A stretch of DNA of 8,897 nucleotides, taken from NCBI GenBank assembly GCA_030592355.1, contig JAUVJE010000099.1:1-8897 (forward strand), written 5' to 3'. Each line of letters opens with the position of its first letter. The first letter of the stretch is position 1. The notes under the pieces are model-generated. The model saw nothing but the letters and a program-made list of their open reading frames with translations. It was not told where the DNA came from and made no database searches. Position numbers and translations under genes: made by a program. Origin of the DNA: Clostridia bacterium. Lineage in GTDB: Bacteria; Bacillota; Clostridia; DUPQ01. Shown here one piece after another: positions 1-6,385 of the stretch.

Positions 1-628
1 ATCCCTGCGACTCCTTGCTGTCAAAAGACACATATATTTCGGAATCATCGACTATTTCTACTATAGGTTTCTTGCTATTGATAAAATCACCCGGATTGGC
101 CGGCATTTTAGTCACAACGCCATCCAAGGCTGCCTTTAGTTCAAGCGCTGAGTATTGATCTAATATTTCATTATATTTAAGCTCTTCATATTCGAAATCC
201 AATTTTGCAGAGAGCATATAGCTTTCGTTTTTCCCTGTTGTCTCATACTCCATCTTTGCTTTTTCATATTTCAGCCTAGCCTTTTCATACTTTATTGTTT
301 GGTCGCGAAATTTCTTATCTAAACTGCCGCTGTCAAGAATCGCAACTACATCCCCCGCTTTTACCTCGGATAGCAAGTCTACTTTATATTCCTTGAAGTA
401 ACCCGTAACTTCTTCGTAGTATTGGGTTGTTTTTGCTATAGGTATGCTTTTGGCGAATATTACTTTTGTAATTTCAAAGTCCTGTCTTTCCACAGGATAA
501 GATTCAATCTCGTCTACCGCTTTTTCATAATCAAAATCTTTGAAAGGATCTTCCAACGTTTTTGTGCAGGCAGATAACATCCATATAAATATCGCAATCA
601 ATAGTAGGATTATTAGTTTTTTCTTCAT
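1..628 (-). CDS. Lipoprotein adaptor (HlyD/MacA-type membrane fusion protein), second copy, truncated by window edge
   Basis: The first 209 residues are visible; the C-terminus lies left of position 1. The start is ATG at 626-628, with AGGTGA at 633-638 as ribosome binding site. A basic N-terminus and hydrophobic stretch (residues 2-20) end in the lipobox L18-S-A-C21, so the mature protein is probably a lipid-anchored extracytoplasmic protein. Residues about 84-100 (ending AGDVVAILDSG) look like the first half of a biotinyl-lipoyl-like domain. Residues about 102-160 form a charged Y-E-K-A-rich helical hairpin, and about 162-193 complete the lipoyl half (LDGVVTKMPANPGDFI). This is the architecture of periplasmic adaptor proteins. 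It lies 21 nt after the stop of the AbrB-fused ATPase gene and is the last visible gene of the operon. It resembles the adaptor at 5178-6158 in plan but is clearly divergent from it. A partner permease probably follows outside the window. The cargo cannot be read from the sequence. Confidence 0.88.
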   Translation of the reverse strand, partial: MKKKLIILLLIAIFIWMLSACTKTLEDPFKDFDYEKAVDEIESYPVERQDFEITKVIFAKSIPIAKTTQYYEEVTGYFKEYKVDLLSEVKAGDVVAILDSGSLDKKFRDQTIKYEKARLKYEKAKMEYETTGKNESYMLSAKLDFEYEELKYNEILDQYSALELKAALDGVVTKMPANPGDFINSKKPIVEIVDDSEIYVSFDSKESQG

Positions 629-649
629 AAATTCACCTGCATTTTACTA

Positions 650-1621
650 TCAGTTATCATTTTTCTTATATATGACAATTCGGTTTCCTTCCATTTCCAT
701 TTTTATTCTGCTGTTCTTATCCAGACCAATATTCTCCATATATTCTTCAGGCAATTTAAGCCGTCCGTGCCTGTCGATAACAACCAGCTCTTCATGGGTT
801 TCGGATTCTTCAACACCGCTCATCCTATCCAATTCTTCAAGCTCTTCGCTGTAACTTCTCTTTCTGATAAACTCGCTGCTGGTTTTTCCGTCGCTAATTG
901 CAACGACCCTGTCAACATTTTTTGCAACCCCGCGGTCGTGGGTAACAATTATTACGGTTACTCCTGTTTCAATATTCAAATGCCTTAAAGCCTTGAAAAT
1001 TTGAGTAGCCGTTCTTGTGTCAACAGCTCCTGTAGGCTCGTCGGCAAGCAAAATCTTAGGCTCATTGGCCATTGCTATGGCTATTGCAACCCTCTGTTGT
1101 TCCCCGCCGGATAATTCTCTCAGACGGTTGTTCATTCTTTCTTCAAGACCAACAAGCTTTAAAAGTTCAGCAGCACGTTTCCTGTAATTCCTTCTATTTG
1201 CAATAACCATCGGAAGTTCCACATTCTGCCGTGCCGATAAGTAAGGTATAAGATTTCTTGCATTATTCTGCCATACGAACCCTACGCTCTTTTTTTTATA
1301 ATCCGTTATTTCACTGTGTTTTATTCGCAGTAAATCCGTACCATTTACTATAAGCTTTCCAGCGGACGGTCTGTCGAGACCTCCAATCATATTAAGCAGA
1401 GTGGACTTGCCGCTTCCGCTGTTCCCTATGATTGCCATCATTTCCCCGTGCTTTATATCAAGGTCGAGTCCCTGCAGCGCAACAACCTCGGTATCCTTTG
1501 TTTTATATATTTTAACAAGATTTTCACAGGTTATGACATTGGATGGGTCATATTCCAATTCTTCATGATTGTCCCGTCCGGCGGGTAAAAATATATTAAT
1601 AAGTTTTTCTTTAAGTTTCAT
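650..1621 (-). CDS. ABC exporter ATPase (MacB/LolD-like) with C-terminal SpoVT/AbrB-like domain
   Basis: This 323-residue protein is about 95 residues longer than the usual MacB/LolD-type ATPase. An N-terminal extension (about 1-30) precedes a complete nucleotide-binding domain: Walker A GNSGSGKST at 66-74, Q-loop Q118, signature LSGGE at 170-174, Walker B ILLADE at 190-195, D-loop near 198-201 and switch H228. It should therefore be an active ATPase driving an FtsX-type permease from the cytoplasmic side. After an acidic linker (about 255-278, rich in E), residues 279-320 read as a SpoVT/AbrB swapped-hairpin: VIDRHGRLKLP, then ENIGL and GNRIVIYKK, matching the AbrB pattern VDxxGRxxIP...LGI...(D/G)xKIxLKK. 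The start overlaps the end of the preceding ATPase gene by 11 bp. A GAGG at 1628-1631, inside that gene, serves as ribosome binding site, so translation is probably coupled. The ATPase assignment is certain; the role of the extra domain is unknown. Confidence 0.95.
   Translation of the reverse strand: MKLKEKLINIFLPAGRDNHEELEYDPSNVITCENLVKIYKTKDTEVVALQGLDLDIKHGEMMAIIGNSGSGKSTLLNMIGGLDRPSAGKLIVNGTDLLRIKHSEITDYKKKSVGFVWQNNARNLIPYLSARQNVELPMVIANRRNYRKRAAELLKLVGLEERMNNRLRELSGGEQQRVAIAIAMANEPKILLADEPTGAVDTRTATQIFKALRHLNIETGVTVIIVTHDRGVAKNVDRVVAISDGKTSSEFIRKRSYSEELEELDRMSGVEESETHEELVVIDRHGRLKLPEEYMENIGLDKNSRIKMEMEGNRIVIYKKNDN
662..787 (-). other. SpoVT/AbrB-like domain fused to the ABC ATPase
   Basis: Residues about 279-320 of the ATPase at 650-1621. 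Aligned by eye with Bacillus AbrB, the conserved D11, G14, R15 and P19 correspond to D283, G286, R287 and P291, and the LGI turn corresponds to I298-G-L300. Of the AbrB arginines known to contact DNA (R8, R15, R23, R24), only R15 is kept (R287); the others fall on V280, M295 and E296. This favours a dimerisation or protein-contact role over AbrB-like DNA binding. The family assignment comes from pattern recognition, not from a profile search. Confidence 0.75.
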
Positions 1622-2288
1622 CCACTACCTCGCCGTCTTCCAATGATATAACATGGTCAGCTATCTCATTCATACTCGGATCGTGGGTTGTCATTATAAC
1701 CGTAATACCTTCCTCCCTGACCAGTCGTTTGAAAAGCAACACAACCTGAAGCCCAAGATGGGTGTCAAGTTCCGCTGTTGGTTCATCGGCGAATACAATT
1801 CTTGGCCTATGAACAATGGCACGCGCTATGGCGACCCTCTGCTGCTCGCCGCCGGATAGTTGATGCGGTTTATGGTACATTCTTTTAGACAACCCTACCA
1901 ACTCCAGGCTCTTCTTCACAGTTTGCGACCAATTTTTTGTCTCTTTCCCAGCCACCCTTAGACCAAATTCAACATTTTCATAGGCATTCATTACAGATAT
2001 CAATGCAATTGATTGAAAAACAAAACCGATATCCGTTCGCCTGAGATTATCTCTTTCAAAATCCGCCATTTCCGTAAGGTCGTGTTTGTCGAGAATGACT
2101 GTACCCGAAGTAGGTCTGTCAAGCCCCCCCATGATATTCATCAGCGTGGTTTTACCGGAACCCGACCGTCCCTTAAAAATAGTCAGCTCCTCTTTCTTGA
2201 TGTTTAGGCTTACATTCTTCAAGGCATGAACAGTCTGGCTGCCCTGTACAAAATCCCTGCATATATTTTTTGTGATGTATATGGACAT
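1611..2288 (-). CDS. ABC exporter ATPase (MacB/LolD-like)
   Basis: This 225-residue protein has the standard length for the MacB/LolD/BceA-type ATPase family. All catalytic motifs are intact: Walker A GRSGSGKTT at 40-48, Q-loop Q92, signature LSGGEQQR from 144, Walker B IVFADE at 164-169, and switch histidine H202 in TTHD. The usual family segment around 60-95 (SGTVILD...IGFVFQ) is also present. It is a soluble cytoplasmic subunit that should power the FtsX-type permease encoded directly upstream. The ATG at 2286-2288 is preceded by a strong GGAGGAG (2292-2298), packed into the 11-nt gap after the permease stop. It is clearly related to, but not a recent copy of, the next ATPase. The two may serve as a heterodimer on one permease, or each may serve its own permease. 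The substrate is not predictable. Confidence 0.95.
   Translation of the reverse strand: MSIYITKNICRDFVQGSQTVHALKNVSLNIKKEELTIFKGRSGSGKTTLMNIMGGLDRPTSGTVILDKHDLTEMADFERDNLRRTDIGFVFQSIALISVMNAYENVEFGLRVAGKETKNWSQTVKKSLELVGLSKRMYHKPHQLSGGEQQRVAIARAIVHRPRIVFADEPTAELDTHLGLQVVLLFKRLVREEGITVIMTTHDPSMNEIADHVISLEDGEVVDET
1628..1631 (-). promoter_or_regulatory. Ribosome binding site inside the upstream ATPase gene
   Basis: GAGG on the minus strand, 6 nt before the ATG at 1619-1621. It lies within the last codons of the preceding ATPase gene, whose TAA stop is at 1611-1613, 11 bp into the next gene. It fixes the start of the AbrB-fused ATPase and implies translational coupling of the two ATPases. Confidence 0.6.
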
Positions 2289-2291
2289 AAA

Positions 2292-2298
2292 CTCCTCC
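2292..2298 (-). promoter_or_regulatory. Strong ribosome binding site of the first ATPase
   Basis: GGAGGAG on the minus strand, 3 nt from the ATG by its last base and directly after the permease stop (TGA at 2300-2302). It supports the chosen start at 2288 and suggests high translation of the ATPase relative to the permease. Confidence 0.65.
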
Positions 2299-2299
2299 G

Positions 2300-5164
2300 T
2301 CAGTCCTCTCCTAGTTTTACCGCCTGATCCATTTTAATATGTGTCGTAAACCGTGCGATTGCACTGATGCCTATCGCCAGCATTGCGACCACAATCACGT
2401 AAATCCTTATATAATCCTGTCGTTCATATGCTGTTATAAACGGTATCACCCTTTCTGTGCTCGTATCCACAATCTGGAACAGAGGAACAAACAATTGACT
2501 GGTAATGCCACCGATTATTATGCCTGCTATTATAGCTACGGCAGATATCAAAATCTGTTCCCAAATAATTATGGAAATCAGTTCCCGTTTTTTCAGCCCC
2601 ATAGCTCTGAAAATTCCAAACTGCAATACCCTTTGTCTTATTGACAGTATCCAGAATATGATGAATCCCGCCCCGCATATTATCATGGTAACCAAAAAAT
2701 CAAGGGTAAGAATACCATTCATTCCGTGAAGCATCGGATCTTTTTTTATTTCCGAAACCTCATAATCAGTATATATGGCATTAATCAGGGATATCTCGTT
2801 TTCCACCAAATAATTATTTAGATCGCTGTCGAGAACACCTTCATTTTTTGATATCCATACAGACGTTTGGAACTCGCCGATGGAGGCTCTCAGCATATCG
2901 TAATGCATGACGCACAGCTCTTGCTCATCTCCATTGCCTTCTTCGTCAATATTAGCAAACCTGTTGTAGGACGGCCAGTAATCAACTGTTGCAAGCAATA
3001 CCACTTCAATTTCTTTATCATCAATTTTCACATATATCATGTCGCCGGGTTCAGCCTCCAGCCCCTCAGCCATGGTTTTAGAAATAATAACCCCTTCAGG
3101 ATACCTTGCCATTAGGTTAAGATAATGATTTATATGGGTGTCGTATAAGTCCTCCCTGTACCAAATCACATTACCGAACTCCTCAGGCGTAACAGCCATC
3201 AACTTTACATCCTTGAATTTTTGCGATTTTCTTGCGCTGGAACCCACCTGGGCAGTTTGCGTGGAAACCTTTGTAATTTCCTTGATTCCTTCGAATTGCG
3301 ATATCATCTCAAAGGTTTCAGTCTTCTGTGTTGCGTCGGCCACGTCAATCATATTACCTTCCGCGTCTAAACCCATTTCTCCGACATTAAGGATTATTTG
3401 GGTTCCTTTTCCATATTTAATCATATCCGTAGTATTCTCATTTATTGTTCTTGCGGAATTTGCATTGAATATACCTACACCCAATGCAAGGATAAGGAAT
3501 ATCATAATGAACTGCCTCATATTGCCGCCCCTTGCAACATACGTAAAGGCAGCATACATTGAAGGAGTCCAAATTCTTCTGCCGAGTCTGAAAATCCCAT
3601 CAACAAACAGCGGATATATTCTCATAAATGCGAGACTCACTCCCAAAATGAAGAATGTGACTGCAAAAAACACCAGGTAATCAACACGTCCTTCCCCTGT
3701 AAAACTTATGAAATCTTTAAATTTATTGTAGTTAAACAGCGCATATGCAGCAATCACCAGCAAAATGATATCAAGGTAAAATTTCTGCCAAAACGGTTTC
3801 GAGGAAAAAACAGCTTTACCTTGTTTATACTCAACTATTGTGAATTTAGATGCTTTATATGCAGGAACAAGAATCATGAAAACAAACAGAAAGGCGCAGG
3901 CTCCCCCGAATAGCAAAGTCTTTGCTCCTATGTTTACATCCATTGCACTTCTATTTACAAATTCCATAAAACCGTTGGATGCGCCAATCAACTTTGTCAT
4001 ATAATACGCGCCGAAAATTCCGAGTATATATGCAATAGCACCTATAATAACACTCTCTCCGAGATAAATATTGAATATTTGCCGCCTGCTCGCCCCGCGG
4101 CTTTCAAGCATTGCTATTTCATTTTTTTCCTGCTCCATGATAAGCTGTGCAATCATGGAAACATAGAAACCTATCATCAGTATTACCGGAATAACTAAAA
4201 GCAGAAGCAATCCGGATAATTTTTCAGCTCTTTCCATATATGTAATAATTGTTGTTTCAAAAGATAGTGTCTGTCTGAGCCTTCCGTAATTTTCAGAAAT
4301 CCAATTATAGTTTTCATCAAGGCTATTAAGAACTCCCCTGGCTTCCTTCATCATGAATTGATAATAATCATAGGCATAGTACCATTCGCTTGTACTGATT
4401 GACATATTACGTTCATTAATAATTCCGTTAAGGTATGTATCGTAATCAAAATATACACCATAGTAGTCCATTGAAAAGTACGGCGTCATCTCCTCCATGA
4501 CCTCCACAACTCCGACGATTCTATAGTTTAGAATATATTCTTCCTCATCCTTATTCAGTGTAAGGGTATATATCCCTCCGAGTGCATACCTGTTTCGCTG
4601 CATGGCATCTTTTGTAATGACGGCTTCATAAACATCACCTGTGAATGTTTCTGTTTCTATCCTTGTGGTACCGGACGAGTACATTTTTCCCTGCTCAAGT
4701 TCAACCATTTCCGCAAGCACATCCACAGCATATATATTCACCTTCCCGGTATTAACCCTCTTAAACGTTTTATTAGCCTGGATTTCTTCAAGCAGTTCGG
4801 GCCAATCCCTTGAATCAAGAAATATCCTGTTAGCGGTACCCATTGTACGGTATCCGACCAATATATCCATCGGGATATTTACGGACATCCGCTGCACAAT
4901 ATTAGTGTCATAAAAATCATAGAGGAGTTTTTTATCATCAGGGTTTGTTATATTGGAAAATTTACCTTCGAATTTGTTAAATGCGGGATATGTATTCTTG
5001 ACAGCCTGCTCTCTTTCGAAATCCTTAATCAACATTCGTTGCAAAATACCATCAGAGTACATTGGTATAGCCCCTATAACAGACACCGCAAGCATACACC
5101 CTATGATAAGGCTAAGCACAAGCCATTTGTTTTTTATCATTTTCCTGATGATTAATTTGAACAA
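2300..5164 (-). CDS. ABC transporter permease with two FtsX domains and two large extracytoplasmic domains
   Basis: This 954-residue integral membrane protein has about ten membrane segments judged by hydrophobicity: 13-32, 317-338, 370-391, 416-434, 461-477, 495-514, 549-568, 821-842, 866-889 and 919-938. TM1 is followed by an extracytoplasmic domain of about 285 residues, and TM7 by one of about 250 residues. Each is followed by a three-helix FtsX core. The cytoplasmic coupling loops after TM2 (EQEKNEIAMLESRGASRRQI) and TM8 (RQRVLQFGIFRAMGLKKREL) are the FtsX signature that contacts the ATPase. This is a duplicated, fused permease, unlike MacB, which has one FtsX core and an attached ATPase. 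The start is TTG at 5162-5164: GGGAG (5172-5176) stands 7 nt upstream, and the next methionine, residue 9, would cut into the basic N-terminal anchor. It lies 13 nt after the adaptor stop. Likely role: mechanotransmission or export of a peptide, lipid or drug; which one is unknown. Confidence 0.93.
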   Translation of the reverse strand: MFKLIIRKMIKNKWLVLSLIIGCMLAVSVIGAIPMYSDGILQRMLIKDFEREQAVKNTYPAFNKFEGKFSNITNPDDKKLLYDFYDTNIVQRMSVNIPMDILVGYRTMGTANRIFLDSRDWPELLEEIQANKTFKRVNTGKVNIYAVDVLAEMVELEQGKMYSSGTTRIETETFTGDVYEAVITKDAMQRNRYALGGIYTLTLNKDEEEYILNYRIVGVVEVMEEMTPYFSMDYYGVYFDYDTYLNGIINERNMSISTSEWYYAYDYYQFMMKEARGVLNSLDENYNWISENYGRLRQTLSFETTIITYMERAEKLSGLLLLLVIPVILMIGFYVSMIAQLIMEQEKNEIAMLESRGASRRQIFNIYLGESVIIGAIAYILGIFGAYYMTKLIGASNGFMEFVNRSAMDVNIGAKTLLFGGACAFLFVFMILVPAYKASKFTIVEYKQGKAVFSSKPFWQKFYLDIILLVIAAYALFNYNKFKDFISFTGEGRVDYLVFFAVTFFILGVSLAFMRIYPLFVDGIFRLGRRIWTPSMYAAFTYVARGGNMRQFIMIFLILALGVGIFNANSARTINENTTDMIKYGKGTQIILNVGEMGLDAEGNMIDVADATQKTETFEMISQFEGIKEITKVSTQTAQVGSSARKSQKFKDVKLMAVTPEEFGNVIWYREDLYDTHINHYLNLMARYPEGVIISKTMAEGLEAEPGDMIYVKIDDKEIEVVLLATVDYWPSYNRFANIDEEGNGDEQELCVMHYDMLRASIGEFQTSVWISKNEGVLDSDLNNYLVENEISLINAIYTDYEVSEIKKDPMLHGMNGILTLDFLVTMIICGAGFIIFWILSIRQRVLQFGIFRAMGLKKRELISIIIWEQILISAVAIIAGIIIGGITSQLFVPLFQIVDTSTERVIPFITAYERQDYIRIYVIVVAMLAIGISAIARFTTHIKMDQAVKLGED

Positions 5165-5171
5165 AACAATT

Positions 5172-5176
5172 CTCCC
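5172..5176 (-). promoter_or_regulatory. Ribosome binding site that supports a TTG start for the permease
   Basis: GGGAG on the minus strand, 7 nt before the TTG at 5162-5164 and just after the TAA stop (5178-5180) of the adaptor gene. The spacing is ideal for TTG; no ATG in frame lies as close. Confidence 0.6.
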
Positions 5177-5177
5177 G

Positions 5178-6158
5178 TTAGTTAAGTATAACTATGTCGC
5201 CCTCAACGAGCCCGGATATAATTTCTATCAGCCGTCCGCTGCTTATTCCAAGTTCCACATATTTTTCTATAGCAACTCCATCTACCAATATCCTGACGTA
5301 ATTTCGCCCGCCGTATGATTTAACCGCCTGTCTGTCTACAACAAAAACCCCTTGGGCGCTTTCCAGAGGAATGTCCGCCTTTACAGTGCTGCCTAACTCC
5401 CATTCATCAAGCATATACTCCGGTTCTATCGTTACGATAGTGCCGCTTATTGAAGAAATACTTCCACTGAGTTCCTGCCCCTTGCTTTCCAATGCGACAT
5501 AGGTGCCTACACTGACCGGTGAACTTCTGATTTTTGATGACCGGGCCTGTAGAACAATATCATCGTTTTTAACCAAAGTGACTATATTGATACCTGTATT
5601 TACCATATCGCCTTTTTCGTAGTTCATTAAAGAAAATATTGTGCCTTCTGCGTCTGCAAGAAGCAAAGAACCTGCTTTTTCCTCTTTCAAATCGTTATAC
5701 ATATTGGTAGTGTTTTCAAAATCAAGTTCGGCTATGCGAATGTCATATTGACTGACAATCCCCGCTTTGTACCTTTCAAGTGTTCTTTCATAGGATATTT
5801 TTTGTTTTTGATATGTTATCTCCATATCACGCAGGCTCTTGTCGATATCGCCTATATCCAGTACCGCTAAAATATCACCTGGAACGACATAATCACCTTC
5901 GGATACCCTATACTCCAAAAAGGGGGCGTTGTAAGCTGAATATGTATAATAAATTTTATCGGCTGCCTTCCATTGCGCAAACAGAACGATTTTTTTTTCA
6001 ATATCCTTCTTTACAACTACCTCTGTCTTGAATTCAATTTCTTTGCGCTCTTTGATTGGCGGGGAAAGCCTCTCATCTTCAGACGGCAACAGACCGCAGC
6101 CGGTTGAAAACAACATGGAACAAACAAAAAGTGATATTAAGAGTAACTTTATCTTCAT
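5178..6158 (-). CDS. Lipoprotein adaptor (HlyD/MacA-type membrane fusion protein), first gene of the exporter operon
   Basis: This 326-residue protein begins with a lipoprotein-type signal: K2-I-K4, a hydrophobic core, then S18-T-G-C21. The residue at -3 is S rather than L, so the lipobox is slightly atypical but plausible. Domains in order: first beta-barrel strand (about 43-65), first half-lipoyl with VSEGDYVVPGDILAVLD (85-101), a helical hairpin of about 104-160, second half-lipoyl (about 165-197, ADAEGTIFSL...EKGDMVNTG), a beta-barrel (about 200-265) and a membrane-proximal domain (about 270-325, VVDRQAV...GLVEGDIVIL). This is the complete MacA/RND-adaptor plan with a short hairpin, as expected for a monoderm without a TolC partner. 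It probably stacks on the extracytoplasmic domains of the permease encoded 13 nt downstream. The ATG at 6156-6158 is preceded by GAGG (6165-6168). As the first gene, it follows the extended -10 promoter at 6191-6199. Confidence 0.92.
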   Translation of the reverse strand: MKIKLLLISLFVCSMLFSTGCGLLPSEDERLSPPIKERKEIEFKTEVVVKKDIEKKIVLFAQWKAADKIYYTYSAYNAPFLEYRVSEGDYVVPGDILAVLDIGDIDKSLRDMEITYQKQKISYERTLERYKAGIVSQYDIRIAELDFENTTNMYNDLKEEKAGSLLLADAEGTIFSLMNYEKGDMVNTGINIVTLVKNDDIVLQARSSKIRSSPVSVGTYVALESKGQELSGSISSISGTIVTIEPEYMLDEWELGSTVKADIPLESAQGVFVVDRQAVKSYGGRNYVRILVDGVAIEKYVELGISSGRLIEIISGLVEGDIVILN

Positions 6159-6171
6159 AACCCGCCTCAGT

Positions 6172-6182
6172 ACTGTTTTTAC
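6172..6182. repeat. 11-bp direct repeat, downstream copy (operator candidate)
   Basis: ACTGTTTTTAC on the plus strand (GTAAAAACAGT on the minus strand), identical to the copy at 6209-6219. Relative to the predicted start near 6184 it covers about +3 to +13 of the exporter transcript, just before the ribosome binding site. Binding here would be expected to block initiation or clearance. Confidence 0.45.
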
Positions 6183-6190
6183 TATGGTTG

Positions 6191-6199
6191 ATTATAGCA
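6191..6199 (-). promoter_or_regulatory. Extended -10 promoter of the exporter operon
   Basis: On the minus strand the sequence reads TGCTATAAT: a perfect TATAAT with the TGn extension. No TTGACA-like -35 is present 16-18 bp upstream (the best hexamer is GTAAAA), which suits an extended -10 promoter or one needing an activator. Transcription would start near 6184, leaving a leader of about 26 nt before the adaptor ATG. Confidence 0.65.
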
Positions 6200-6208
6200 C
6201 TATTTATA

Positions 6209-6219
6209 ACTGTTTTTAC
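6209..6219. repeat. 11-bp direct repeat, upstream copy (operator candidate)
   Basis: ACTGTTTTTAC on the plus strand, an exact match to 6172-6182 with start points 37 bp apart. It occupies about -25 to -35 of the exporter promoter, where a -35 box would otherwise stand. A near copy with one extra T lies at 6285-6294, 74 bp further, in T-rich DNA. The exact pair around the -10 is what suggests an operator; the bound regulator is unknown. Confidence 0.45.
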
Positions 6220-6247
6220 CCAAAATCAATAAAATTCACAATTTATT

Positions 6248-6262
6248 AACAATTTGATTGTT
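6248..6262. repeat. 15-bp palindrome in the divergent promoter region
   Basis: AACAAT-TTG-ATTGTT: 6-bp perfect inverted arms with a 3-bp centre. It lies about 60 bp upstream of the exporter start and about 50 bp upstream of the candidate -35 of the glycosidase gene. It has the form of a dimeric regulator site but is AT-rich and short, so chance is possible. Confidence 0.35.
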
Positions 6263-6307
6263 GCATTTCATTTTATTAGTTTTTTGTTTTTTACATTATC
6301 CATACCT

Positions 6308-6336
6308 TTGAAATTTCTTTTAAATGAACTTATTGT
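6308..6336 (+). promoter_or_regulatory. Candidate sigma-A-type promoter of the GH3 glycosidase gene
   Basis: TTGAAA (6308-6313), 17-bp spacer, TATTGT (6331-6336). An overlapping alternative is TTTAAA (6319-6324) with TATGGT (6342-6347), also 17 bp apart. Both -10 boxes match only four of six consensus positions. Either would give a leader of about 35-45 nt before the ATG at 6386. No catabolite-repression (cre) site is seen in the intergenic region. Confidence 0.35.
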
Positions 6337-6385
6337 AAAGATATGGTAAAGTATCCATAGAAAATACACGGGGGATTTTTATATA

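Noticed and set aside
540..854. 104-residue plus-strand frame across the end of the AbrB-fused ATPase and the second adaptor
   Set aside because: Serine/isoleucine-rich low-complexity translation, antisense to two supported genes.
3138..3680. 180-residue open frame on the plus strand opposite the permease gene
   Set aside because: Lies entirely antisense to a well-supported membrane protein gene; its hydrophobic composition mirrors the opposite-strand codons, and no ribosome binding site or family motif is seen.
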